Below the pieces are notes generated by a model. That model had not been told where the DNA came from, did no database searches, and was given only the letters and a program-made list of their open reading frames with translations. 64,000 bases of DNA from Clavibacter michiganensis subsp. tessellarius (GTDB taxonomy: Bacteria; Actinomycetota; Actinomycetes; Actinomycetales; Microbacteriaceae), in contig NZ_CP040788.1 in assembly GCF_021922985.1 (NCBI RefSeq), positions 2,790,001 to 2,854,000 on the forward strand, given 5' to 3'. A program made the translations under genes and the position numbers. Positions 8,665 through 16,288 of this stretch are shown piece by piece (the first letter of the stretch is position 1; every line of letters begins with the position of its first letter).

Positions 8665-8770
8665 CGACACCCCGGACGGCCTCCGCGGCGCCGTGCTCGA
8701 CTCCACCCAGCTCATGGGGCTCGGCCCGGTCTTCGCGCGGCACTTCCGCGTGCGCGTGGAGGACTGAGCG
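8665..8770 (+). repeat. Right 106-bp direct repeat (attR-like), orphan 3' end of a pentapeptide gene
   Basis: Exact copy of 5051-5156. Here the sequence is only a gene tail: reading upstream in the pentapeptide frame, homology fades by about 8650 and a stop lies a few codons earlier, so no protein is made from it. The host sequence resumes directly after 8770. Confidence 0.9.
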
Positions 8771-8852
8771 CGATCACTGCCGGGCTGCCTCGCGGCGGGC
8801 GGATCCGTCGCCTAGGCTCGCTCTCCGTCGGAATGGGAAGGGAGAGTTCCAC

Positions 8853-9023
8853 GTGCGGAGCTTCGTCACGACCGTCTCGCTGGCCGCGCTGCTCCTCTTC
8901 GCGATGGCTCTGCTCCCCGATGAGCCGGGGGTGAGGGTCACGGGTTTCGTCCTGGCCACCGTCGTCTTCGCGGTTGGGCTCCGTCTCCTCGGGGTGTTCG
9001 GCTCCGAGCCGTCGGAGGACTGA
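8853..9023 (+). CDS. Small two-helix membrane protein
   Basis: 56 aa from GTG 8853, with a GGGAGAG site 7 nt upstream. Two hydrophobic stretches, residues about 4-22 and 28-48, are separated by a short polar turn (P-D-E-P-G-V), giving a hairpin of two transmembrane helices and an acidic tail. Composition matches the host, not the island. It is the first gene after the right repeat and may be the original neighbour of the pentapeptide gene. Function unknown. Confidence 0.6.
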   Translation: MRSFVTTVSLAALLLFAMALLPDEPGVRVTGFVLATVVFAVGLRLLGVFGSEPSED

Positions 9024-9035
9024 GCCGCCGGCGGA

Positions 9036-10052
9036 TCACCTGCGCGCGGACGCCCGCCGCGTCGGATCCGGCGCCGCCAGCAGCCACAGCAGGTACAGCC
9101 CGCCGAGCGCCGACGTGGCGAGGCCGACGGGGATCTGGAACGGGCTGAGCAGTCTGCCCGCCACGAGGTCGGCGACGCTCAGCAGCAGCGCGCCGACCAC
9201 GAGGGCGGGGAGCATGCGGCCGGCGCTCGCGGGCATCATCCGCCGGGCGAGGTGCGGCGCCGCGAGCGCGACGAACCCCACCGGGCCCACCGCCGCGACG
9301 CCCACGGCGGCCAGCCCGACGCCCGCGGCGAGGAGCGTCGGACGCCAGCGGTCCACGGCCAGCCCGAGGGCGCGCGCGGTGTCGTCGCCCATCTCGAGCA
9401 GGCGCAGCGGGCGCTCGCCGAGGAAGGCGAGCGGCACGAGCACGGCCAGCACCGCGAGCGCGGGCCCGACCTGCGGCCAGGAGATGGCGTTCAGCGTGCC
9501 GAAGCGCCACGTCGCCGCGGCCTGCGCCAGCTCGACGTCGCTGCGGGTGATGAGGAAGTCGTTGACGGAGGCGAGCATCGCGCCCACGGCGATGCCCACC
9601 AGCACGAGCCGCTCGCCCGTGGTCGCGGTGCGGGAGCTCATCAGGTGCACGGCGAGGGCGGTCGCGAAGCCGCCCACGACGGTGCCGAGGCCGACGGAGG
9701 CCGCGGACGAGGATCCGGCCACCAGGATCGCGACGAGCCCGCCCGTGGCCGCGCCCGTGCTGAAGCCGATGACGTCCGGGCTGCCGAGCGGGTTGCGCGA
9801 GACGCTCTGGAACACGAGGCCGCTGAGGCCGAGCGCCGCGCCGACCGCGACGGCGACGACGACGCGCGGCAGGCGCTGGTCGACGACGATGAAGCGCGCC
9901 TGCGGATCCCCGCCGCCGAGGAGCGCGTCGAGCGACGCCGCCGGCGACAGCGGGTACGCGCCCGTGCTGATCCCGACCGCCGCGGCGGCGAGGATGCCGA
10001 CGACGAGCGCGGCCAGCACGATGCGGTCTCTCCGCGGGATCCGGTGCCTCAC
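9036..10052 (-). CDS. FecCD-family siderophore ABC transporter permease
   Basis: 338 aa, about ten predicted transmembrane helices. It has the family signature R-L-P-R (residues about 57-60), then Q-S-V-S-R-N-P-L-G-S-P-D-V-I-G and the later G-P-V-G-F-V-A-L-A-A-P-H-L-A-R coupling region. GTG 10052 overlaps the stop of the preceding permease gene (GTGA), so the two are co-transcribed and probably form a heterodimeric channel for Fe(III)-siderophore import. No ATPase gene follows. Confidence 0.92.
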   Translation of the reverse strand: MRHRIPRRDRIVLAALVVGILAAAAVGISTGAYPLSPAASLDALLGGGDPQARFIVVDQRLPRVVVAVAVGAALGLSGLVFQSVSRNPLGSPDVIGFSTGAATGGLVAILVAGSSSAASVGLGTVVGGFATALAVHLMSSRTATTGERLVLVGIAVGAMLASVNDFLITRSDVELAQAAATWRFGTLNAISWPQVGPALAVLAVLVPLAFLGERPLRLLEMGDDTARALGLAVDRWRPTLLAAGVGLAAVGVAAVGPVGFVALAAPHLARRMMPASAGRMLPALVVGALLLSVADLVAGRLLSPFQIPVGLATSALGGLYLLWLLAAPDPTRRASARR

Positions 10053-11071
10053 CGCGCGCCCCGCGAGCGCCGCAGCACGAGCGCCAGCAGCACGGGCGCG
10101 CCGACGAACGCCGTGACGATGCCCGCCTCGAGCTCGCCCGGCCGCGCCACGACCCGCCCCACGACGTCGGCCAGCAGCACGAGCATCGGCCCGGCGACCA
10201 CCGACCCGACCAGCACGGCGCGGTCGCGGCGGCCGACGACGAGGCGCACGGCGTGCGGCACCACGAGGCCGACGAACGAGATCGGCCCGGCCGCCGCGGT
10301 CGCCGCGCCGCACGCGACCGTCACGAGCGCGAACCCCGCGAGCCGCACGAGGCCGACGCGGCTGCCGAGCGCGGTCGCGGCGTCCTCGCCGAGCGCGAGC
10401 ACGCCGAGCGGGCGCACGAGGAGCAGCGCGGCGAGGACCACGGCGGCGGCGAGCGGGAGGATCCAGGCGAGGTCGGCCGGATCCCGCCCGGCCACCGAGC
10501 CGACCACCCACGACCGGTAGTCGCCGAAGGTGCGGGGGTCGGCGAGCGTGATCACGCCCGTGACGGAGGCGAGGCTCGCGGTGAGCGCGGTGCCGGCGAG
10601 CAGGAGGCGCGTCGGATCCGCGCGGGGGCCCGCCCGCATCCCCACGAGCACCACGACCACCGCGGCCACGGCCGACCCGGCGAACGCGGGCGCCACGTAC
10701 CCCGCGGCGGTGCCCGTCCCGAGCACCGACACGGCGAGCACGACCGCGAGCGACGCACCGGCGTTGACGCCGAGGAGGCCCGGCTCGGCGAGCGGGTTGC
10801 GGGTCATCGCCTGCATCACGACGCCGGCGACGGCGAGCAGCACGCCCACCGCGACCGCGAGGAGCGTGCGCGGCAGCCGGAGCTGCCAGACGATGATCGC
10901 GTCGCGGCTGCCGTCGGCCGGGTGCAGCACGGCGCGCCACACGCCGTCGAGCGCGATCTCGCGGGCCCCGGTCGCGAGGCTGAGCGCGACGAGCGCGACG
11001 AGCGCCACGAGCGCCGCGCCGGCGACGGCGGCCCCGGCCGCGCGGGAGGCGGACGGGGGAGTGGGGGCCAT
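10049..11071 (-). CDS. FecCD-family siderophore ABC transporter permease, first gene of operon
   Basis: 340 aa with about ten transmembrane helices. It has R-L-P-R-T-L-L-A, then Q-A-M-T-R-N-P-L-A-E-P-G-L-L-G and G-P-I-S-F-V-G-L-V-V-P-H-A-V-R, all typical of FecCD/BtuC subunits. ATG 11071 has no ribosome site; a -10-like TATCCT lies 9 nt upstream, so the mRNA is probably leaderless. It is divergent from the binding-protein gene, with only 30 bp and an iron box between them. Together the three genes supply permeases and receptor of one importer. Confidence 0.92.
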   Translation of the reverse strand: MAPTPPSASRAAGAAVAGAALVALVALVALSLATGAREIALDGVWRAVLHPADGSRDAIIVWQLRLPRTLLAVAVGVLLAVAGVVMQAMTRNPLAEPGLLGVNAGASLAVVLAVSVLGTGTAAGYVAPAFAGSAVAAVVVVLVGMRAGPRADPTRLLLAGTALTASLASVTGVITLADPRTFGDYRSWVVGSVAGRDPADLAWILPLAAAVVLAALLLVRPLGVLALGEDAATALGSRVGLVRLAGFALVTVACGAATAAAGPISFVGLVVPHAVRLVVGRRDRAVLVGSVVAGPMLVLLADVVGRVVARPGELEAGIVTAFVGAPVLLALVLRRSRGAR

Positions 11072-11078
11072 GGCGCGG

Positions 11079-11092
11079 TAAGGATACCCTAA
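11079..11092. promoter_or_regulatory. Iron box (DtxR/IdeR-type operator) in the divergent siderophore promoter
   Basis: TAAGGATACCCTAA, or TTAGGGTATCCTTA on the minus strand, fits the half-site pattern TTAGG-n-TA-n-CCTAA of DtxR/IdeR operators; the minus-strand stretch matches the IdeR consensus at about 12 of 16 positions. It overlaps -10-like hexamers on both strands (TACCCT on plus, TATCCT on minus). A regulator bound here would shut both divergent genes when iron is sufficient. The site is seen; regulation is inferred from family knowledge. Confidence 0.7.
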
Positions 11093-11101
11093 GCTGCCGC
11101 G

Positions 11102-12190
11102 GTGATCCCCTCCCCGCCCCGAGCCGCCCGACCCGCCTCCCGCCGCCGCGCCGGCCGCGCCCGCCGCCCCCTCGGCGGCCTCGCGCTGGCCGCGGCCGCG
11201 CTCGTCTCCCTCGCCGCGTGCAGCGGTGCCGGCGCCGCGAGCGGATCCGGGCCCGACGCGGCGGCGGCCCCCGCCGGCAGCCCGGACGGCGCCTACACGA
11301 CCCCGCGCACCATGCCCGCGGGCAAGGGGAGCGGCCAGCCCGACGGCGTGTTCCCGCGCACGGTCGCGCACTTCGCCGGATCCACGACCATCCCGGCCGC
11401 CCCGACGCGCGTGGTCGTCATCTCCACCGGCCAGGCGGATGCGCTGCTCACCCTCGGCGTCGTGCCGGTCGCCTCCACCGCGGCCGACGGCGCCGACCTC
11501 GTCCCCGCGTACCTGTCGAAGGCGTTCCCGGAGGACGCGGCCGCGCTCGGCGCGATGACGTCGGTCGGCAACCGCATCGCGCCCGACGTCGAGAGCGTCG
11601 CCGCCGCGAAGCCCGACCTGATCCTCATGAACACCGCCGGCAAGGACGCCGCGTCCCTCTACGCGAGCCTCTCGGCGATCGCCCCGACGGTCGCGACGCA
11701 GGGCACGGGCCTGCACTGGAAGGAGGACATGCTGCTCCTCGCCGACGCGGTCGGGCGCACCGCGCAGGCGGCCGACTGGCTCGACTCCTACCAGTCGGAC
11801 GCGGCGGCGTACGGCGCGACGGTGCCCGACGGCACGACGGTCTCGTTCGTGCGCTCCTCCGCCGACCGGCTGCGCGTCTTCGGCGTCGCGTCGTTCGCCG
11901 GGTCCGTGGCCGAGGACGCGGCCCTCGCGCGCCCGGAGTCGCAGGGCTTCACCGACGAGACCTCCCAGGACATCAGCGAGGAGCAGCTCGACCTCGCGGA
12001 CGGCGGCCACGTGTTCGCGGGCGTGCAGGGCGGCGACGACACGGCGCTCACCGGGCTCCCGCTCTGGCCGACCCTCCAGGCCGTCTCGGACGACGCGGTG
12101 ACCTTCGTCGACGACGACGTCTTCTACCTCAACACCGGCCCCACGGCGGCGCGCGCGGTGCTCGACGCGATGGAGGCGGCGCTCAGCTAG
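11102..12190 (+). CDS. Siderophore-binding lipoprotein of an iron ABC transporter
   Basis: 362 aa from GTG 11102, probably leaderless (TACCCT -10 box 11 nt upstream). An Arg-rich N-terminus leads into a hydrophobic core and the lipobox L-A-A-C, so the mature protein is anchored to the outer face of the membrane by lipid on Cys. The fold is that of class III binding proteins: A-P-T-R-V-V-V-I-S-T-G-Q-A-D-A-L-L-T-L-G-V followed by a long linker helix and K-P-D-L-I-L. It delivers ferric siderophore to the divergently encoded permeases. Confidence 0.88.
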   Translation: MIPSPPRAARPASRRRAGRARRPLGGLALAAAALVSLAACSGAGAASGSGPDAAAAPAGSPDGAYTTPRTMPAGKGSGQPDGVFPRTVAHFAGSTTIPAAPTRVVVISTGQADALLTLGVVPVASTAADGADLVPAYLSKAFPEDAAALGAMTSVGNRIAPDVESVAAAKPDLILMNTAGKDAASLYASLSAIAPTVATQGTGLHWKEDMLLLADAVGRTAQAADWLDSYQSDAAAYGATVPDGTTVSFVRSSADRLRVFGVASFAGSVAEDAALARPESQGFTDETSQDISEEQLDLADGGHVFAGVQGGDDTALTGLPLWPTLQAVSDDAVTFVDDDVFYLNTGPTAARAVLDAMEAALS

Positions 12191-12726
12191 GGCGCGGGCG
12201 TCGGCGGCGTCGCGGCGGGGATCCCGAGCTTGAAGCCCACGTGCGACCGCGCGTACCCGAGGCGCTCGTAGAAGCGGTGGGCGTCGACGCGGGCCGCGTC
12301 GGAGGTGAGCTGCACGAGCGCGGCACCGAGGGCGGGCGCGGCGGTGTCGGCGACCCACCGCATCATCGCGCCGCCGATGCCGGCTGAGCGCCGGTCGCTC
12401 CCGACGCGCACGGCCTCGACCTGGAGGCGGGCGCTGCCGCGTCGGGCCATGCCGGGGATGAGCGTGAGCTGCATCGTGCCGACGAGCGCGCCCTCCGCGT
12501 CGGTCGCGACCAGCAGGTCGTTCGCCGGGTCGAGGAGGATGCGCTCCAGTGCGTTCCGGTAGAGGACGGTGTCGGCGGGATCCGCGCGGTCGCCCCGCGA
12601 GGCGCTCACCGGGTCGTCGGCGAGCAGCTCCATGAGGGGGCCGAGGTCGGCAGCGGTCGCGCGGCGGAGGACCACGTCCTCGATGCGTGCGGCGAGCGGG
12701 ACGGGGAGGGCGAGGGGCGCGAGCAC
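12187..12726 (-). CDS. GNAT-family N-acetyltransferase
   Basis: 179 aa from GTG 12726, with AGGAAG about 11 nt upstream. A full GNAT fold is visible: V-L-R-R-A-T-A-A-D-L at the start, a V-G-T-M-Q-L-T-L-I-P strand, the acetyl-CoA loop of R-R-S-A-G-I-G-G-A-M-M type (motif A), and a terminal A-H-R-F-Y-E-R-L-G-Y-A-R-S-H-V-G-F-K-L. Transfers acetyl from acetyl-CoA to an amine; substrate unknown. Its stop overlaps the stop of the convergent siderophore-binding gene by two bases. Confidence 0.85.
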   Translation of the reverse strand: MLAPLALPVPLAARIEDVVLRRATAADLGPLMELLADDPVSASRGDRADPADTVLYRNALERILLDPANDLLVATDAEGALVGTMQLTLIPGMARRGSARLQVEAVRVGSDRRSAGIGGAMMRWVADTAAPALGAALVQLTSDAARVDAHRFYERLGYARSHVGFKLGIPAATPPTPAP

Positions 12727-12778
12727 GCCCCCATCTTCCTCGCGCGACCGCGAGCAGCGGCCCACCTACGCTGACGAC

Positions 12779-13528
12779 ATGGACAGGAGCACGATCAGCG
12801 ACCTCGCGCACGCCGAGCACCCGATCGCGGCGCCGCTCGGCGACGCCGGCGTCGACGACCTCCTCGCCCGCGCGGTCACGGGGCGGGAGGCGATCCTCGA
12901 CCTCGGCTGCGGCGACGGCAGCTGGCTGCTGCGGGCCCTGCGGCGAGCGCCGTCGCTGACCGCGGTCGGGGTGGATCACTCCGACGCCGGCTTCGGCCGG
13001 GTGCGGGAGCAGGCCGAGCGCGAGGGGCTCGCGGACCGCCTCGAGCTCGTCCACGCGGACGCCGGCTCGTGGACCTCCGCCGACCGGTTCGACGTGGTGC
13101 TCAGCGTGGGGGCGACGCACGCGTACGGCGGCCTCGCGTCGACCCTCGCGGCGATCGACGGGCATCTGCGGCCGGGTGGCGTCGCGCTCGTGGGCGAGTG
13201 CTTCTGGGAGCGGCCGCCGACGCCGCGGGTGCTGGAGGCGCTCGGCGCGGAGCCGGACGAGTACGGCGACCTCGCGGCGACCGTGGAGGTCGCGGCCGCC
13301 GGCGGGTGGGTGCCGCTGCACGGGCACGTCAGCACCCTCGAGGAGTGGGACGACTACGAGTGGTCGTGGACCGGCGCGCTCGCGCGGTGGGCGCTCGAGA
13401 ACCCCGACCACCCGGATCGGGACCAGGTCATGACCGCGTCGGTCGAGCACCGCCGCGCGTGGCTGGAGGGCTACCGCGGCACGCTCGGGTTCGTCACCGT
13501 GCTGCTGGGGCGCGCGCCGGTCGGCTGA
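12779..13528 (+). CDS. Class I SAM-dependent methyltransferase
   Basis: 249 aa, ATG 12779. Motif I I-L-D-L-G-C-G-D-G (residues about 39-47) binds S-adenosylmethionine; an acidic V-G-V-D-H strand end (motif II) and F-D-V-V-L-S-V-G-A-T-H (motif IV) follow, then L-R-P-G-G-V-A-L-V-G-E. The C-terminal half, rich in Trp and Glu, is likely the substrate lid. A perfect hairpin terminator lies 17 nt after the stop. Substrate not identifiable. Confidence 0.85.
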   Translation: MDRSTISDLAHAEHPIAAPLGDAGVDDLLARAVTGREAILDLGCGDGSWLLRALRRAPSLTAVGVDHSDAGFGRVREQAEREGLADRLELVHADAGSWTSADRFDVVLSVGATHAYGGLASTLAAIDGHLRPGGVALVGECFWERPPTPRVLEALGAEPDEYGDLAATVEVAAAGGWVPLHGHVSTLEEWDDYEWSWTGALARWALENPDHPDRDQVMTASVEHRRAWLEGYRGTLGFVTVLLGRAPVG

Positions 13529-13545
13529 GACCGGGGGCGCGAGGC

Positions 13546-13581
13546 GGGAGGGCGGGGCATGCGCGCATGCCCCGCCCTCCC
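13546..13581. terminator. Bidirectional rho-independent-like terminator
   Basis: A perfect 36-nt inverted repeat: 13546-13563 is the reverse complement of 13564-13581 (GGGAGGGCGGGGCATGCG on the left). It sits between the convergent methyltransferase and alpha/beta-hydrolase genes. There is no U-tract, which is common for terminators in high-GC actinobacteria. Confidence 0.75.
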
Positions 13582-13591
13582 GTCGCTCGGG

Positions 13592-14392
13592 TCAGGCGCC
13601 GGCGCCGCCTGAGGCCGACGCCCGCGAAACGTGCGCGAGGAGCCGCTCGACGAGCATCGCGCGCAGGTCCACCGACGACCAGCCGTGGTCCGCGCCCTCG
13701 ACCGGCGTGAACGTCGCGCCGGGCATCAGCTCGCCGTAGCGCGCGCCGTAGGCGACCGGCACGACCTCGTCGGCCGTGCCGTGCACCACGTCGACCGGGC
13801 CCGGATACCCGGACACCGGGCCGTAGACGTCGACGCCCGCGAGCACCTCGTCCGGGAAGCCCAGGCCGAGGCCCATGCCGGCGACGTCGACGACGCCGCG
13901 CTCGCGGGCCGGCGTGAGCGGCACGCTCATGACGCGCCCGCGCTCGGTGATGTCGTCCACCACCACGCCGGCCGGCGACCAGAGCGTGAGGCTCGCGACG
14001 AGCTCCGGCGCGCGGGCGGCGGCCAGCGCCGACTCCACGGCGCCCAGGCTGTGGGCGACCACGTGCACGGCTCCGCCCGCGTCCTCGGCGAGGGCGCGGA
14101 TCATCGTGGACACCTGGTCGACCTCGTCGAGCAGGCGCACGTCGGCGAAGTCGCCGTCGCTCACGCCGTGGCCGAGCCGGTCGTAGGCGCGCGCCGCCGT
14201 GCCGGACGCCGCCAGCGCCCGGGCGACCGCCACCCAGAGCCCGTGGCCGCCGGTGCCCGAGTCCCCGAACCCGTGGACGAGCAGGGCGGCGGGGGCGCCG
14301 GGGCGCACGGTGCCGTGCTCCCAGCCGCGGAGGGTCCGCCCGCCGTGCTCGAGCGCGAGCGGGGCGACCCGGGCCGCGGCGGCCCGGTCCAT
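13592..14392 (-). CDS. Alpha/beta hydrolase
   Basis: 266 aa. The oxyanion-hole motif L-L-V-H-G-F-G-D lies near residue 40. The nucleophile elbow is A-H-S-L-G-A (a variant of G-x-S-x-G), the acid is in G-T-A-D-E-V-V-P and the catalytic His in G-A-D-H-G-W-S. The ATG overlaps the stop of the phenolic acid decarboxylase gene (ATGA), so the two form one operon under the MarR-type operator at 14944-14964. An esterase releasing hydroxycinnamic acids from plant esters would fit that context, but this is inference. Confidence 0.85.
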   Translation of the reverse strand: MDRAAAARVAPLALEHGGRTLRGWEHGTVRPGAPAALLVHGFGDSGTGGHGLWVAVARALAASGTAARAYDRLGHGVSDGDFADVRLLDEVDQVSTMIRALAEDAGGAVHVVAHSLGAVESALAAARAPELVASLTLWSPAGVVVDDITERGRVMSVPLTPARERGVVDVAGMGLGLGFPDEVLAGVDVYGPVSGYPGPVDVVHGTADEVVPVAYGARYGELMPGATFTPVEGADHGWSSVDLRAMLVERLLAHVSRASASGGAGA

Positions 14393-14922
14393 CAGTTGCG
14401 CCGGTCGGCGAAGCCGGCCGGGAGGTCGCCGGGGGCGGTGTCGACGACGGTCTCGTCGTCGGCGCCCACGAACTCGTACAGGGTGATGTGCGCGAACTCC
14501 GGCACCACGTAGATCGGGTAGGTCGGGCCGGCGTCGCGGTGCGCGCGCATCTGATCGAGGTGGTCGTTCTGGAAGAGCACGGTCTTGGAGCCGTCCTCCT
14601 CCACCCAGCGCGGGAAGAAGATCGTGCCGTGCAGCACGCGGGCCGCCGGGATGATGTTGACCACGACGCTGGTGCCGGTGGGCTCGTTCCACGACACCTT
14701 GAAGACGCCGTCGGCGAGGGCGACCAGGTCGACCGTCTGGTCCTTGACCCAGCGGCCGCCGACCATCCCGGAGTGGATGCGGTAGTCGATGGTCGTGGCG
14801 TTCTTCACGTACATCTCGTACTGCCAGCCGTTGGCGTACGTGTAGATGAGGCGGTGTCCGACGAGGGGGCTGAGGTCCTGAGCGGGCACGGGGTGCTCGA
14901 CGCTCGTGGTGATGTTGTCCAT
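14392..14922 (-). CDS. padC: Phenolic acid decarboxylase
   Basis: 176 aa, the normal length for PadC. Strong family signatures are [17 protein letters not shown], then [13 protein letters not shown], and [10 protein letters not shown] with D-Q-M-R; these include the Tyr pair, Arg and Glu used in the active-site barrel. The enzyme decarboxylates p-coumaric, ferulic and caffeic acids to 4-vinylphenols in the cytoplasm and so detoxifies plant phenolics. The start at 14922 appears leaderless (CAGGAT 7 nt upstream). Co-transcribed with an alpha/beta hydrolase and divergent from a MarR regulator. Confidence 0.93.
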   Translation of the reverse strand: MDNITTSVEHPVPAQDLSPLVGHRLIYTYANGWQYEMYVKNATTIDYRIHSGMVGGRWVKDQTVDLVALADGVFKVSWNEPTGTSVVVNIIPAARVLHGTIFFPRWVEEDGSKTVLFQNDHLDQMRAHRDAGPTYPIYVVPEFAHITLYEFVGADDETVVDTAPGDLPAGFADRRN

Positions 14923-14929
14923 GCCGAGG

Positions 14930-14979
14930 ATCCTGACACCGGAATGCGTTTGTCACAAGCGCATCTCCCTGGGTATCCT
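14930..14979. promoter_or_regulatory. Divergent padC/marR promoters with palindromic operator
   Basis: Bases 14944-14964 form a 21-nt palindrome (ATGCGtTTGT-C-ACAAgCGCAT) with one mismatched pair, typical of a MarR-dimer site. On the plus strand the regulator promoter has -35 TTGTCA (14950-14955) and -10 TATCCT (14974-14979), 18 nt apart, ending 6 nt before its ATG. On the minus strand padC has TTGTGA (14953-14958) and CAGGAT (14930-14935). The operator covers both -35 boxes, so one bound dimer could repress both directions. Confidence 0.75.
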
Positions 14980-14985
14980 CGGTGC

Positions 14986-15501
14986 ATGCCCTCCGACGCG
15001 ACCGACCCCGAGCTCCGGGAGATCGCGCGCCGCGTCGGATCCGAGCTCGGCCCGTTCCGCCGTCGGCTGACCCACGCGTCCCGTCGCGCCGCGGACCTGC
15101 CCGACCTGCCGGACGCGCAGGTCGAGGTGCTCCGCCGCCTGGAGGCCATCGGCTGGGCGACGCCCACCGGCCTCGGCCGGGCGCTCGGGCTCGCGCGCTC
15201 GACCGTCAGCAACCTGCTCATCGCCATGGAGCGCGACGGCCTCGTCGACCGGCGGCAGGTGGCGGGCGACGGCCGGAGCACCGAGGTGGGCCTCACGGAT
15301 CGCGCGCGCGGTCTGCTGCGCACGTTCGACCGCTCGGCCGAGGGCGTGCTCGTGGGCGCGCTGCAGGGGCTCTCGGCGGCGGAGCGGCGCGACATCGCCC
15401 GCGCGCTCCCGGCGCTCGAGGCGCTGCACGCGGCGATCGGCGCGGAGCGGGTGGAGCCGTCGGCGCCCGATGCGGCGCTGGCGGGTCCGGACGCGAAGTA
15501 G
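14986..15501 (+). CDS. MarR-family regulator, likely of phenolic acid decarboxylase
   Basis: 171 aa, ATG 14986, apparently leaderless. A winged helix-turn-helix spans residues about 45-110: V-L-R-R-L-E-A-I-G, then T-P-T-G-L-G-R-A-L-G-L-A-R-S-T-V-S-N-L-L (recognition helix) and the wing R-R-Q-V-A-G-D-G-R-S-T-E-V-G-L-T. Flanking helices would form the dimer. Divergence from padC and the palindrome covering both promoters point to a phenolic-acid-responsive repressor. padC is often governed by PadR; a MarR-type regulator here is notable. Confidence 0.85.
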   Translation: MPSDATDPELREIARRVGSELGPFRRRLTHASRRAADLPDLPDAQVEVLRRLEAIGWATPTGLGRALGLARSTVSNLLIAMERDGLVDRRQVAGDGRSTEVGLTDRARGLLRTFDRSAEGVLVGALQGLSAAERRDIARALPALEALHAAIGAERVEPSAPDAALAGPDAK

Positions 15502-15670
15502 GCCCGGACGCGCGGTGGGCCCGGACGTGCCGGTCGCGCCGGTGGGCCGGACGCGCCCGTCGATCGGGCAGCGCCGTCCGCGCCGGACACGACGACGCGC
15601 CGCCGGCCGGGGAGCTGATCCCCGCCCGACGGCGCGTGGTGGTGGTGGTGGTGCGGTGAGCCCGCCGGGC

Positions 15671-16288
15671 TCAGGCCGCGTGCGCGGGTGCGCGTGCGGC
15701 CGACGTCCGGCCGGAGGCGTCGCATCCGCCGTCCGCCCCCGTGCGGTCCGCATCCGCCGCATCCGTGGCGTCCGCGGCGTCGGCCGCGGGGGCGCCGTCC
15801 CCGAGCGCGTTCAACCGCGCCAGGAACCCGGCGAACGCGTCGAGGTCGGCGCGGCTCCAGGCGCCGAGGCCGCGGATGAGGCGGCTGCCCTCCGCGTCGT
15901 CGGCGTCGATCCCGGCGCGGCCGGCGGCCGTGAGCGCGAGCACCCGCACCCGGCCGTCCTGCGCGTCGGCCCCGACCTCCACCAGCCCCAGGTCCTGGAG
16001 CTGGCGGAGCTGCCGGCTGACCACGCTGCGGTCGACGCCGAGCTGGTCGGCGACGGCGCTGGCGTGGGCGCTGCCGCAGCGGCGGATCACGCGGAGCATC
16101 TTGTAGCCGATGGGCGGCAGCTCCGGGTGGATGGCCGCGGCGGCCTCGCGGGTCGTGGCGCGGATCCGGCCGGCCAGGGCCGTCATCTGCTCCTCGACCT
16201 CGGCGATGCCCGCCGCGATCCCGTCCCCGGAGGCGTCGCTGTCCCCGTCGCGTGCCCCGTCCGCGACGGGGTGGTCGTCGTCCGTCAT
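15671..16288 (-). CDS. MarR-family regulator of the adjacent exporter
   Basis: 205 aa. The winged helix-turn-helix is at residues about 55-130, with Y-K-M-L-R-V-I-R-R-C-G, H-A-S-A-V-A-D-Q-L-G-V-D-R-S-V-V-S-R-Q-L-R-Q-L and the wing D-A-Q-D-G-R-V-R-V-L-A-L-T. The C-terminal 35 residues are a low-complexity Ala/Asp tail. Its ATG overlaps the stop of the exporter gene (ATGA), so exporter and regulator share one mRNA and the protein probably represses its own operon through the inverted repeats at 18040-18083. Confidence 0.85.
   Translation of the reverse strand: MTDDDHPVADGARDGDSDASGDGIAAGIAEVEEQMTALAGRIRATTREAAAAIHPELPPIGYKMLRVIRRCGSAHASAVADQLGVDRSVVSRQLRQLQDLGLVEVGADAQDGRVRVLALTAAGRAGIDADDAEGSRLIRGLGAWSRADLDAFAGFLARLNALGDGAPAADAADATDAADADRTGADGGCDASGRTSAARAPAHAA

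Noticed and set aside
8460..8767. Plus-strand open frame running from the island's right end into the right repeat.
   Set aside because: It reads the repeat in a different frame from the pentapeptide gene, has no ribosome site and no recognisable protein features.
8853..9023. Whether the small two-helix protein belongs to the island cargo.
   Set aside because: It lies outside the right repeat and has host-like base composition.
15636..15673. GGT trinucleotide run and a TGAGCCC/GGGCTCA hairpin as a terminator between convergent MarR genes.
   Set aside because: The stem is only 7 bp and overlaps the stop codon of the minus-strand gene; too weak to call.
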